64,000 nt of DNA, taken from contig CAVVQM010000007.1 in assembly GCA_963750395.1 (NCBI GenBank), forward strand, positions 310,001-374,000, in the 5' to 3' direction. The first letter of the stretch is position 1, and the number at the start of each line of letters is the position of its first letter. The DNA is from JADJPO01 sp963750395. Its GTDB lineage: Bacteria > Actinomycetota > Actinomycetes > Actinomycetales > Kineosporiaceae. Below the pieces are notes generated by a model. It made no database searches and had not been told where the DNA came from. It saw nothing but the letters and a program-made list of their open reading frames with translations. A program made the position numbers and the translations under genes. Positions 44,315-52,213 of the stretch are shown here, piece after piece.

Positions 44315-45159
44315 TCGCTTCGATCGGCCTCATGGCTATCCTTCTGTCTCCTGCCCCGATGGCGCCGCCGCCCCCCATGATTGGCAGGTGCGACGGATCG
44401 GCGTGCGTCGCCACCGATTCGGACACGGCATTCTCGGCTGGCCTATCCTCGATCGCTCCACGAACGGGGGCAATTCGACGGGCCGACAAGGGGCCGTCAC
44501 TACCGCCGCCTTGCGTACCCGTCCCCTCGGCCCACGAGCCGCCAAAAGGCGATCCCGCCTGGCAGGGAAACACCACAGGTTCGGTGATCACACTCGCCTG
44601 CGCGCTTGATGGGGTCAACGGTAGTCGGGTCGTGACGCAGGTGTGGGTGCCGAACCGCGCTGCGGCGGCCGGTCTCGGGCCGGCGGTGCTGGCCCAACAG
44701 GTGCTGGCCAGACTGGACCTCCAACCGATCACGATGGGCATGGTGCCCGAGGAGGGCCCCGACAGGATCGGGGCCGTGGGGGTGCCGGTGTGGCTCTGGG
44801 TCGATGAGCCCTCCCCGAGAACGTTCGGGCCGATCAGTGATGCGGAGACCGCGGGCGGCCTGACCGTGACCATCACCGCCCGGGTGACCTCGATCGACTG
44901 GGACATGGGTGATGGCACCGTCGTCCACTGCTCGGGGTCGGCCGCACGGGGCACGCCGTACGTGGACGCCTATGACCTGGATGAGTCGCCGACCTGCGGG
45001 CACGTCTACCAGAAGCAGGGTGCCCCCTACACGATCACGGCAACCTCCCACTGGGAGGTCGACTGGACCGATTCGCGGACCTCCGGAACCATCCCGCTGG
45101 ATCTGGTCGCCACCACGACCCGCACGATCGGCGAACTCCAGGCGATCACCATCGAGTGA
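44311..45159 (+). CDS. Secreted PKD-like protein of unknown function
   Basis: The 282-residue protein starts with TTG, overlapping the lipoprotein stop. The N-terminus (MIASIGLMAILLSPAPMAPP) looks like a signal peptide. A proline-rich region follows, then a C-terminal beta domain with GVPVWLWVDEPSPRTFGP and the PKD-like VTSIDWDMGDGTVVHCSGS, later CGHVYQKQGAPYTITATSHW. The paired cysteines (HC...TCGH) suggest a disulfide in the exported domain. Similar secreted proteins, often misnamed ATP/GTP-binding protein, occur next to lipoproteins in other Actinobacteria. The two genes probably act together at the cell surface. Confidence 0.8.
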   Translation: MIASIGLMAILLSPAPMAPPPPMIGRCDGSACVATDSDTAFSAGLSSIAPRTGAIRRADKGPSLPPPCVPVPSAHEPPKGDPAWQGNTTGSVITLACALDGVNGSRVVTQVWVPNRAAAAGLGPAVLAQQVLARLDLQPITMGMVPEEGPDRIGAVGVPVWLWVDEPSPRTFGPISDAETAGGLTVTITARVTSIDWDMGDGTVVHCSGSAARGTPYVDAYDLDESPTCGHVYQKQGAPYTITATSHWEVDWTDSRTSGTIPLDLVATTTRTIGELQAITIE

Positions 45160-45239
45160 GCCGCACGGACCCGGAAGGCCCCAGCCGCGCCTCAGGGTGC
45201 ATACTGACCCGAAGAACGAATGCACCACAGAGATGAACG

Positions 45240-45370
45240 CAGCGTGCTCCGGGGTCGGTGAAAATCCGAACCGGCGGTGACAGTCCGCGACCCGACCGCA
45301 GCCAGCGGTCGGTTGACCTGGTGGAACTCCAGGACCGACGGTGAGAGTCCGGATGGGAGGTGCACGCCGG
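45240..45370 (+). promoter_or_regulatory. FMN riboswitch (RFN element)
   Basis: The leader before ribD contains the RFN signature in order: GCTCCGGGGTCGGTG, AAAATCCGAACCGGCGGTGA, CAGTCCGCGACCCG, a variable GACCGCAGCCAGCGGTC arm, CTGGTGGAACTCCAG, then CGGTGAGAGTCCGGATGGGA and GGTGCACGC closing the outer stem. It binds FMN and lowers rib operon expression. A -10-like CATACT lies near 45200. About 96 bases separate it from the ribD start, room for an expression platform that could act on transcription or translation; no clear U-tract terminator is seen. Confidence 0.95.
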
Positions 45371-45465
45371 CCGACGTCTCCGTCGCGCCCGTGAGGCGTG
45401 CCGGAGTCGCGTCGTCGTCCGTCGACCCGGAGCCCGTGGCGCCACGTCACGCGGCAGGAGGGTCA

Positions 45466-46587
45466 GTGACCACCGGAACCGGACACCCCGGGCGCTGGGA
45501 TGCGGCCATGCGGCGTGCCCTGGAACTGGCCGCCGCCGGCCCGGTGACCGGCCCGAATCCTCGCGTCGGGTGTGTCGTGTTGGACGCCGCAGGCCACACC
45601 ATCGGGGAGGGCTGGCACCACGGGGCCGGTACCCCGCATGCGGAGCCCCGCGCCCTGGCCGAGGCCGGATCGGCGGCCGCCGGTGGCACCGCCGTGGTGA
45701 CCCTCGAACCGTGCACCCACACCGGTCGGACTCCACCGTGCGTCGACGCCCTCCTGACGGCCGGGATAGCGCGCGTCGTGGTCGGCGCGCCCGATCCGAA
45801 CCCGCAAGCCGCCGGAGGAGTGGAGCGGCTGCGTCAGGCGGGTGTCGAAGTCGTCACCGGCGTGCTGACCGAACCCTGTCAGGCCCTGAACCGGCGATGG
45901 CTCGCCGCCGTCCGCAACGGCCGGCCCTACGTGATCTGGAAGTTCGCCGCAACGCTCGACGGGCGCAGCGCGGCCGTCGACGGCTCCAGCAAGTGGATCA
46001 CCAGTGCGGCCGCCCGCAGCGATGTGCACCGCCGACGAGCCGAGGTCGACGCGATCCTGGTGGGCACCGGGACGGTGATCGCCGACGACCCGGTGCTGAC
46101 CGTCCGACCAACCGCCTCCGGGGACGGCGGCGCCACCCCCGAAGCCCCTGTGCGGCAACCGCTCCGGGTCGTCGTGGGCCGGCGCGAGCTACCCACCGGC
46201 GCCAGGGTGCTGGCGGCTCAGGACGGCGCCGAACCCGCGCTGCACCTGCGCACCCGCGACATCGCGGCGGCACTCGAGGCTCTGCACCAGCGCCAGATCC
46301 GCACGGTCTGGCTCGAGGGTGGCCCCGAGCTGGCTGCTGCGTTCTGGCGCGCGGGAGTGATCGACGAGGTGATCGCCTACCTCGCGCCGGCGCTGCTCGG
46401 GGCCGGCGCTGCCGCCGTGGGCGACCTGGGGGTCACCACCATCGCCGACATCGTCCGGCTGACACCGGACCACGTGAGCACCATCGGCGAGGACGTGCTG
46501 CTCGTCGCGCACCCACAGACACCGACACCCGCCACTGCCCGAGGCGGCCACGAGAGTCACGAGAGTCACGAGAGTAGGGACGGCTAG
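45466..46587 (+). CDS. ribD: Bifunctional riboflavin deaminase / reductase
   Basis: The 373-residue enzyme performs the second and third steps of riboflavin synthesis. The N-terminal zinc deaminase has PHAEPRALAEAG and VTLEPCTHTGRTPPCVDALL. The C-terminal reductase starts GRPYVIWKFAATLDGRSAAV and includes VWLEGGPELAAAFW. GTG 45466 was chosen because AGGAGG precedes it by five bases, after the FMN riboswitch; the frame is open further upstream but that part overlaps the aptamer. The C-terminal tail has three HES repeats. ribE follows directly. Confidence 0.95.
   Translation: MTTGTGHPGRWDAAMRRALELAAAGPVTGPNPRVGCVVLDAAGHTIGEGWHHGAGTPHAEPRALAEAGSAAAGGTAVVTLEPCTHTGRTPPCVDALLTAGIARVVVGAPDPNPQAAGGVERLRQAGVEVVTGVLTEPCQALNRRWLAAVRNGRPYVIWKFAATLDGRSAAVDGSSKWITSAAARSDVHRRRAEVDAILVGTGTVIADDPVLTVRPTASGDGGATPEAPVRQPLRVVVGRRELPTGARVLAAQDGAEPALHLRTRDIAAALEALHQRQIRTVWLEGGPELAAAFWRAGVIDEVIAYLAPALLGAGAAAVGDLGVTTIADIVRLTPDHVSTIGEDVLLVAHPQTPTPATARGGHESHESHESRDG
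46549..46575 (+). repeat. Three 9-bp tandem units at the ribD C-terminus
   Basis: CACGAGAGT is repeated three times in frame, encoding HES x3 just before the stop. It is outside the reductase fold. Confidence 0.9.
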
Positions 46588-47229
46588 ATGTTCACCGGCA
46601 TCATCGAGGAACTCGGCGAGGTGGTCGCCGTCCAGCACGGCCGCGACTCGGCGCGGCTCACGATCCACGGGCCCGCCGTCACCGCGGACGCTCGGACCGG
46701 CTCCTCCATCAGCGTCAACGGTGTCTGCCTGACCGTGACCCGGCCCGACAGCCCGGCGCCCGACAGCCCGGCGCCCGGCGTGTTCACCGCCGATGTCATG
46801 GCCGAGACCCTGCATCGCAGTGCCCTCGCGGGTCTGCGGGCCGGATCGAAGGTGAACCTGGAACGTCCTGTGGCAGTGGACGGACGACTCGGCGGGCACA
46901 TCGTCCAGGGCCACGTGGACGGCGTGGGCACAGTGCTCGAACGGACCCCGGGCGAGCGCTGGGAAGTGGTCCGAATCGGTTGCCCCGAGTCGCTGATCCG
47001 CTACCTGGCCGAGAAGGGATCGGTCGCTGTGGACGGCGTCTCGCTGACCGTGGTGACCGTGGACGACGGACACGACGGACACGACGGACACGACGACGGA
47101 CCGGCCTTCACGGTCAGCCTGATCCCGCAGACCCTCGAGGACACGACGCTGGGCTCCCGGGCGGTCGGGGAGCAGGTCAATCTCGAGGTGGACATCCTCG
47201 CCAAGTACGTGGAAAGGCTTCTGGCATGA
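46588..47229 (+). CDS. ribE: Riboflavin synthase alpha chain
   Basis: The 213-residue protein has two lumazine-binding barrels: MFTGIIEELGEVVAVQ with SSISVNGVCLTVTR, and HIVQGHVDGVGTVLER with GSVAVDGVSLTVV. It dismutates two 6,7-dimethyl-8-ribityllumazine molecules to riboflavin. Tandem repeats insert residues in a loop of each barrel (DSPAP x2 at 46747-46776 and DGH x3 at 47065-47091). The ATG immediately follows the ribD stop, and the end overlaps pnuC by 4 bases. Confidence 0.95.
   Translation: MFTGIIEELGEVVAVQHGRDSARLTIHGPAVTADARTGSSISVNGVCLTVTRPDSPAPDSPAPGVFTADVMAETLHRSALAGLRAGSKVNLERPVAVDGRLGGHIVQGHVDGVGTVLERTPGERWEVVRIGCPESLIRYLAEKGSVAVDGVSLTVVTVDDGHDGHDGHDDGPAFTVSLIPQTLEDTTLGSRAVGEQVNLEVDILAKYVERLLA
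46747..46776 (+). repeat. 15-bp tandem pair in ribE
   Basis: GACAGCCCGGCGCCC occurs twice in frame, encoding DSPAP x2 in a loop of the first lumazine-binding barrel. Confidence 0.9.
47065..47091 (+). repeat. Three 9-bp tandem units in ribE
   Basis: GACGGACAC is repeated three times in frame, encoding DGH x3 in a loop of the second barrel, after the conserved SLTVVTVD strand. Confidence 0.9.
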
Positions 47230-47948
47230 GCGCTCTGACCGAATGGCTCACCCGGGTCGCGGACGCGCAACTGACCTTCGGGGAGTACCACATCCTGTGG
47301 CGTGAGATCGTCGGCAACGCCTTCGGACTGGCCAGCGCCGTCGGGGGGATGCGCCGCCGGATCTGGGCATGGCCGATCGGAATCGTCGGCAACGTGCTGC
47401 TGTTCACGGTCTTCCTCGGCGCCGCATTCAACACCCCCCAGGGCGCCAATCTGCTCGGACAGGCCGGTCGGCAGGTCATGTTCATCGCGGTGTCCGCCTA
47501 CGGCTGGTGGCGATGGCGGACGGCGAGACAGGCCCGCGTCGCCGCGCAGAGACGCCCCGACGGCCAGACGGGCGACGGAGCCGCCGTGCAACCGCGATGG
47601 GCCACGTGGCGCGAGCGTGGTCTGCTGGCCCTCGCCGCGCTGATCGGGGTCGCGGTGCTCACCCCGATCTTCCGCTCGCTCGGATCGTTCGAGCCGGTCT
47701 GGGCCGACGCCTGGATCTTCACCGGCTCGGTGCTCGCCACCTACTCGATGGCCCGCGGCTGGGTCGACTTCTGGCTGATCTGGATCGGTGTCGACGTGGT
47801 CGGCGTCCCGCTGCTCCTGCGGGCGCACCTGTACCCGTCGGCCCTGCTCTATCTGGTCTACGGCGCCTTCGTCATCTGGGGATTCGTGGTCTGGCTCCGC
47901 CTGACCAGGACGGCGACCCCGGCGACCCGCGAAACGGTTCCGACGTGA
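47226..47948 (+). CDS. pnuC: PnuC-family vitamin transporter, probably for riboflavin
   Basis: The 240-residue membrane protein has the PnuC fold. Segments include GNAFGLASAVGGMRRRIWAW, PIGIVGNVLLFTVFLGAAF, VMFIAVSAYGWWRW, LATYSMARGWVDFWLIWIGV and LYLVYGAFVIWGFVVWL, with a polar insertion in the middle. PnuC proteins carry nicotinamide riboside, but relatives in FMN-riboswitch operons (PnuX) carry riboflavin. Its position between ribE and ribBA, overlapping both by 4 bases and under the same riboswitch, favours riboflavin. The sequence alone does not settle the substrate. Confidence 0.88.
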   Translation: MSALTEWLTRVADAQLTFGEYHILWREIVGNAFGLASAVGGMRRRIWAWPIGIVGNVLLFTVFLGAAFNTPQGANLLGQAGRQVMFIAVSAYGWWRWRTARQARVAAQRRPDGQTGDGAAVQPRWATWRERGLLALAALIGVAVLTPIFRSLGSFEPVWADAWIFTGSVLATYSMARGWVDFWLIWIGVDVVGVPLLLRAHLYPSALLYLVYGAFVIWGFVVWLRLTRTATPATRETVPT

Positions 47949-49252
47949 CCCGGCCCGCCGCCGTGCACCCCGAGCAGGAGCCGGCGCACCGCGACCGGGT
48001 GCCGCTCGACGCCGTGCAGACCGCCCTCGAGGCGCTGCGCGCGGGCCTGCCGGTGCTGGTCGTCGACGACGAGGACCGCGAGAACGAGGGCGACGTGATC
48101 CTCGCCGCCGAGTTGGCCACACCCGCGTGGGTGGCCTGGGCCGTCCGCCACGGCTCCGGGCTGCTGTGTGCGCCGATGCCCCAGCAGTGGGCCGACCGGC
48201 TGCGGCTGCCGCCCATGGTCACCGACAACCAGGACCCCCGGCGCACCGACTACACGGTGTCGGTCGACGCGGCGTCGGGCATCGGTACCGGGATCAGCGC
48301 TGCCGACCGCTGCCGCACCGTCACCGTGCTCGCCGCCTCGGAGTCGGGCCCGGACGACGTGATCCGTCCCGGTCACGTCTTCCCGCTGCGGGCCCGGCCC
48401 GGGGGAGTGCTGGAACGAGCGGGACACACCGAGGCCGCCGTCGACCTGTGCCGTCTGGCCGGGCTGGCCCCGGTGGGACTGATCACCGAGGTGGTCGAGG
48501 ACGACGGGACCCTGATGCGCCTGCCCGCGCTGCGCCGGCTCGCCGACGACAACGGCCTGCCCCTGATCACCATCGAGGACCTGATCGCTCACCGCCGCGA
48601 CCTCGGTGAGGAGCGCAGCGAGCACCGGGTCGCCCGCGCCGCGATCACCCGGCTGCCGACCCGGTACGGCACGTTCGAGGCCATCGGCTACCGGGACCGG
48701 CACACCGCGGCCGAGCACGTCGTCCTGCGCTGCACCGGCCGCCACCCGGACGCCGCCCGGCCGCCCCTGGTCCGGGTGCACTCCGAATGCCTCACCGGCG
48801 ACGCGCTCGGGTCGCTGCGCTGCGACTGCGGCCCACAGTTGACGATCGCGATGGAGATGGTCGCCGACCAGGGGGGCGCGGTGGTCTACCTCGGTGGGCA
48901 CGAGGGCCGCGGCATCGGCCTGCTGGCCAAGCTGTCCGCCTACCAGCTCCAGGACGGCGGGCTGGACACCGTGGCGGCCAACACCCGCCAGGGGCTGCCG
49001 GCCGACGCCCGCGAGTACGGCGCCGCGGCCGCCGCACTCGCCGACCTGGGCCTGCACCGGATCCGGCTGCTCACCAACAACCCCACAAAGGTGGAGGCGC
49101 TGAAACGGCACGGGATCCAGGTGGTCGAACGGGTCGCACTGGAAGTGCCGCCCTCCCAGTACAACCAGGTATACCTCGAGGCGAAACGGGATCTGATGGG
49201 CCACCTCCTGCCGGGGGGCCGATCGGGAGAGGACGGGACCGGCACACGATGA
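47945..49252 (+). CDS. ribBA: Bifunctional DHBP synthase / GTP cyclohydrolase II
   Basis: The 435-residue fusion supplies both precursors of riboflavin. The N-terminal 3,4-dihydroxy-2-butanone-4-phosphate synthase has VVDDEDRENEGDVILAAELA and HTEAAVDLCRLAGL. The C-terminal GTP cyclohydrolase II has the zinc site ECLTGDALGSLRCDCG and the catalytic YLGGHEGRGIGLLAKLSAY. GTG 47945 overlaps the pnuC stop, and the end overlaps ribH (ATGA). Confidence 0.97.
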   Translation: MTRPAAVHPEQEPAHRDRVPLDAVQTALEALRAGLPVLVVDDEDRENEGDVILAAELATPAWVAWAVRHGSGLLCAPMPQQWADRLRLPPMVTDNQDPRRTDYTVSVDAASGIGTGISAADRCRTVTVLAASESGPDDVIRPGHVFPLRARPGGVLERAGHTEAAVDLCRLAGLAPVGLITEVVEDDGTLMRLPALRRLADDNGLPLITIEDLIAHRRDLGEERSEHRVARAAITRLPTRYGTFEAIGYRDRHTAAEHVVLRCTGRHPDAARPPLVRVHSECLTGDALGSLRCDCGPQLTIAMEMVADQGGAVVYLGGHEGRGIGLLAKLSAYQLQDGGLDTVAANTRQGLPADAREYGAAAAALADLGLHRIRLLTNNPTKVEALKRHGIQVVERVALEVPPSQYNQVYLEAKRDLMGHLLPGGRSGEDGTGTR

Positions 49253-49755
49253 GCGGACACGGAGCTCCGAACCTGACGTCCGACGGATCCGGCCTTCGCG
49301 TGGGTCTGGTCCACGCCGCCTGGCACGCCGAGGTGATGGCCGGCCTGGCGGGCGGCGCCCGCCGGGCCTTGGCCGAGGCCTCGGTCGCGGAGGTCATCGA
49401 CGTCGGCGTGCCCGGCACCTTCGAACTGTCCGTGGCCGCAGCCCGCCTCGCCCGCAGCGGCCGGGTGGACGCCGTCGTGGCGCTCGGCGTCGTGATCCGG
49501 GGGGACACTCCGCACTTCGACTACGTGTGCCAGGCCGCGACCCAGGGTCTGACGGACGTCGGCGTGAGCACCGGCGTCCCGGTCGGGTTCGGGGTGCTGA
49601 CCTGTGACACCGAGGAGCAGGCGCGGGCCCGGGCGGGGCTGCCCGGTTCGACCGAGGACAAGGGCCACGAGGCGGCCAGCGCCGCCATCGCCACAGCCAC
49701 TGCGCTGAACCACGTGCTCGGCGAGAGCGGGCAGGGCCTAGCCTTGAGGCCGTGA
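49249..49755 (+). CDS. ribH: 6,7-dimethyl-8-ribityllumazine synthase
   Basis: The 168-residue subunit condenses ribityl-aminouracil with dihydroxybutanone phosphate. Motifs are VDVGVPGTFELSVAAARLA-type (here VIDVGVPGTFELSV), VVALGVVIRGDTPHFDYVCQ with the catalytic His, and FGVLTCDTEEQARARAG. It is the last gene of the rib operon and overlaps hisE by 4 bases, although hisE also has a -10-like TAGCCT of its own inside the ribH 3' end. Confidence 0.96.
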   Translation: MSGHGAPNLTSDGSGLRVGLVHAAWHAEVMAGLAGGARRALAEASVAEVIDVGVPGTFELSVAAARLARSGRVDAVVALGVVIRGDTPHFDYVCQAATQGLTDVGVSTGVPVGFGVLTCDTEEQARARAGLPGSTEDKGHEAASAAIATATALNHVLGESGQGLALRP

Positions 49756-50015
49756 AGACGTTCGACTCCCTGTTCGCCGAGCTGTCGCAGAGGGCCACGG
49801 CCCGACCGGAGGGCTCGGGCACCGTCCGGGAGTTGGACGCCGGCGTCCACGCGATCGGCAAGAAGATCGTCGAGGAGGCCGCCGAGGTCTGGATGGCGGC
49901 CGAGCACGAGGGCCCCGATCGCGCCGCCGAGGAGATCTCCCAACTGCTCTACCACCTGCAGGTCCTCATGCTGGCCCGCGGTCTGACCCTTGAGAACGTC
50001 TACCGCCACCTCTGA
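49752..50015 (+). CDS. hisE: Phosphoribosyl-ATP pyrophosphatase
   Basis: The 87-residue all-alpha NTP pyrophosphohydrolase hydrolyses phosphoribosyl-ATP, the second histidine step. It has MKTFDSLFAELSQRA, then AIGKKIVEEAAEVWMAAEHE and AEEISQLLYHLQVLML, with the metal-binding EExxE pattern. GTG 49752 overlaps the ribH stop. TAGCCT (49739-49744) ends seven bases before it and may give a leaderless transcript. Confidence 0.95.
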   Translation: MKTFDSLFAELSQRATARPEGSGTVRELDAGVHAIGKKIVEEAAEVWMAAEHEGPDRAAEEISQLLYHLQVLMLARGLTLENVYRHL

Positions 50016-50067
50016 CCCGCCCGGGCCGCCACCGCTCACCAGCCTCCGACACCCCTGGAAGGACCCC

Positions 50068-50946
50068 ATGCTCCGCGTCGCCGTCCCGAACAAGGGCTCG
50101 CTGTCCGCCGACGCGGTGGACATGCTCAAGGAGGCCGGGTACCGGCAGCGCCGCGACCCGCGCGAGTTGGTGCTGACCGATTCCGACAACGACGTGGAGT
50201 TCTTCTACCTGCGCCCCCGTGACATCGCCGTCTACGTCGGGGCGGGCACTCTCGACCTCGGTATCACGGGCCGGGACCTGCTGCTGGACTCGGCGACGTC
50301 CGCCGGCGAGGTGATGCCGCTCGGCTTCGGCGACTCGACGTTCCGGTTCGCCGCGCGCCCCGGAGGCCTGGCCGCCGCGGAAGACCTGTCCGGACGGCGC
50401 GTGGCCACCAGCTACGCCGGCTTGGTCGACACCTACCTGCGTGAGCGCGGTGTCGATGCGCAGGTGGTGCGCCTGGACGGCGCGGTGGAGACCGCCGTCC
50501 GCCTGGGGGTGGCGGACGCCATCGCCGACGTGGTCGAGACCGGGGGAACGCTGCGGGCGGCGGGCCTGGAGATCTTCGGCGAACCGATCCTGCGCTCCGA
50601 GGCGGTGCTGATCGGCCCGGCCGTGCCGCAGGCGACCGGCGATCAGGCAGAGATGGAGTCGTCGCGCAGCGCCGGCGTCCAGGTCATGATCCGCCGGCTG
50701 AGCGGGGTCCTGGTGGCCCGGCAGTACGTTCTGCTCGACTACGACGTGCCCACCGAGCTCGTCGAGAAGGCCTGCGGGATCACCCCGGGCCTGGAGTCGC
50801 CCACGGTGTCTCCGTTGCACGACCCGGCCTGGGTGGCGGTGCGGGCCATGGTCCCGGCCCACCGCACCAACCACGTCATGGACGACCTGTACGAGCTCGG
50901 CGCCCGCGCCATCCTGGTGACCAGCATCCACGCCTGCCGACTGTGA
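50068..50946 (+). CDS. hisG: ATP phosphoribosyltransferase, long form
   Basis: The 292-residue enzyme starts histidine synthesis from ATP and PRPP. It begins MLRVAVPNKGSLSADAVDML and includes DIAVYVGAGTLDLGITGRDL and DAIADVVETGGTLRAAGLEI (PRPP loop). A C-terminal ACT-like regulatory domain (TPGLESPTVSPLHDPAWVAV) marks the long, histidine-inhibited form. ATG 50068 follows GGAAGGA. It is 52 bp after hisE. Confidence 0.96.
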   Translation: MLRVAVPNKGSLSADAVDMLKEAGYRQRRDPRELVLTDSDNDVEFFYLRPRDIAVYVGAGTLDLGITGRDLLLDSATSAGEVMPLGFGDSTFRFAARPGGLAAAEDLSGRRVATSYAGLVDTYLRERGVDAQVVRLDGAVETAVRLGVADAIADVVETGGTLRAAGLEIFGEPILRSEAVLIGPAVPQATGDQAEMESSRSAGVQVMIRRLSGVLVARQYVLLDYDVPTELVEKACGITPGLESPTVSPLHDPAWVAVRAMVPAHRTNHVMDDLYELGARAILVTSIHACRL

Positions 50947-50982
50947 CCCATCGACGATCGGGGATGACCGGGTGATGACCCC

Positions 50983-51438
50983 ATGAGCTCGCCGGACCTG
51001 TACCGGGACTTCGTGCCCCGCCGCGCCCGCCAGGTCGCGCTGATCGTCGGCGGGCTCCAACTGCTGGTCCTGGCCGGCGGCGCCCTGGTGCTGCCCAGCG
51101 TCTCCTCCATCACCCTCAACTGGTACGACCGGACGCAGATGGTCTTCTTCTCGCTGCTGATCCTCGTCGTGCTCTGGCGGTTCGGTCAGGTCAGGGCCCG
51201 TCCGGACGCCACCCACCTCGTGGTGCGCAACCTGATCCGGACGACGCGGCTGACCTGGCCCGAGATCGTCGCCGTCAACTTCGGCGGCGGTGCCCCCTGG
51301 GTGAGCCTCGACCTGGACGACGGGGAGACGTTGACCGTGATGGCCGTCCAGCGGGCCGACGGCCCGGCCGCCGAGGAGGAGGCCAGACGCCTCGCGACGC
51401 TGGTCGTCCTCGGCAGCCGCGGCGACTCCCCGCCGTGA
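50983..51438 (+). CDS. PH-domain-like membrane protein
   Basis: The 151-residue protein has two hydrophobic helices (about residues 20-38, VALIVGGLQLLVLAGGALVL, and 50-68, MVFFSLLILVVLWRF). A bacterial PH-like domain follows (ATHLVVRNLIRTTRLTWPEI, then VNFGGGAPWVSLDLDDGETL). It is a common neighbour of hisG in Actinobacteria. Its function is unknown. The next gene converges on it. Confidence 0.82.
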   Translation: MSSPDLYRDFVPRRARQVALIVGGLQLLVLAGGALVLPSVSSITLNWYDRTQMVFFSLLILVVLWRFGQVRARPDATHLVVRNLIRTTRLTWPEIVAVNFGGGAPWVSLDLDDGETLTVMAVQRADGPAAEEEARRLATLVVLGSRGDSPP

Positions 51439-51463
51439 CGCGGTAGCGGGACCGCCGGGCGGA

Positions 51464-52213
51464 TCAGCCCAGGGCTGCCTCGACGTCCTTCTTGAACGTG
51501 GCCGCGCTCCAGTCCTCCACCTTGGTGCCGTCGAGCAGGATGGTCGGGGTGCCGGTGAAGCCCTTCTTGGAGAAGTCATCGGTTGTCGAGGCGACCCAGG
51601 TGGCGAACTTGCGGTCGGTGATCCCGGGTGTGATGGCCTGCTCGTCGGCGCCGGCCGCGACCGCGAGTTCGATGAGTGTGGCGTCGCTCAGGCCGTCGGC
51701 GTTCTCCGGCGGCTGGTTGGCGAACAGCGCCGTGTGGAACTCCTGGAACGCCTCCGGGGCGGTGTCCACGACCACGCCGACGGCGTTCAGAGCCCGGGTC
51801 GAGTACTCGTTGCTGGAGAACCGGTCGAGGATGGACACCGGCCGATAGATCACCTTGACCTTGTTCTCGGCCACCCAGGCGTCGATCTGCGCGCCGTTCT
51901 CGTCCTCGAAGGTCTTGCAGACCGGGCACTGGAAGTCCTCGTAGACCTCGATGGTGACCGGCGCCGTGGCGGTGCCGTACAGGATGCCGTCCTGGTACAG
52001 GTTGGCCGGCGGCGACGAGGCGGCCGTCTCGCGGGCCTGCTGATCGTCCGCGGCTGTCTTGATCAGGATGACACCGACGACCAGGACCGCGATCACGGCG
52101 GCGGCCGCCGCGGAGATGGTCATGGTCCGTCGTCGGGCCTCGGCCCGCGCGGCCTCGGCCCGCAGCTGCGCGGCCTTCTCGCGGGTGTTCTTGGCGGTAC
52201 GGGCGTTCGTCAT
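51464..52213 (-). CDS. DsbA-family thiol oxidoreductase, membrane-anchored
   Basis: The 249-residue protein has one N-terminal membrane anchor (about residues 31-52, TISAAAAAVIAVLVVGVILI) preceded by a coiled, Ala/Arg-rich cytoplasmic tail. An exported thioredoxin-fold domain follows, with the active site FQCPVCKTF, the DsbA-type helical insertion and the cis-Pro loop GTPTILLDGTKV. It should oxidise or isomerise disulfides outside the membrane. It overlaps the MauE-like gene by 4 bases (ATGA), so the two are probably partners. Confidence 0.9.
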   Translation of the reverse strand: MTNARTAKNTREKAAQLRAEAARAEARRRTMTISAAAAAVIAVLVVGVILIKTAADDQQARETAASSPPANLYQDGILYGTATAPVTIEVYEDFQCPVCKTFEDENGAQIDAWVAENKVKVIYRPVSILDRFSSNEYSTRALNAVGVVVDTAPEAFQEFHTALFANQPPENADGLSDATLIELAVAAGADEQAITPGITDRKFATWVASTTDDFSKKGFTGTPTILLDGTKVEDWSAATFKKDVEAALG

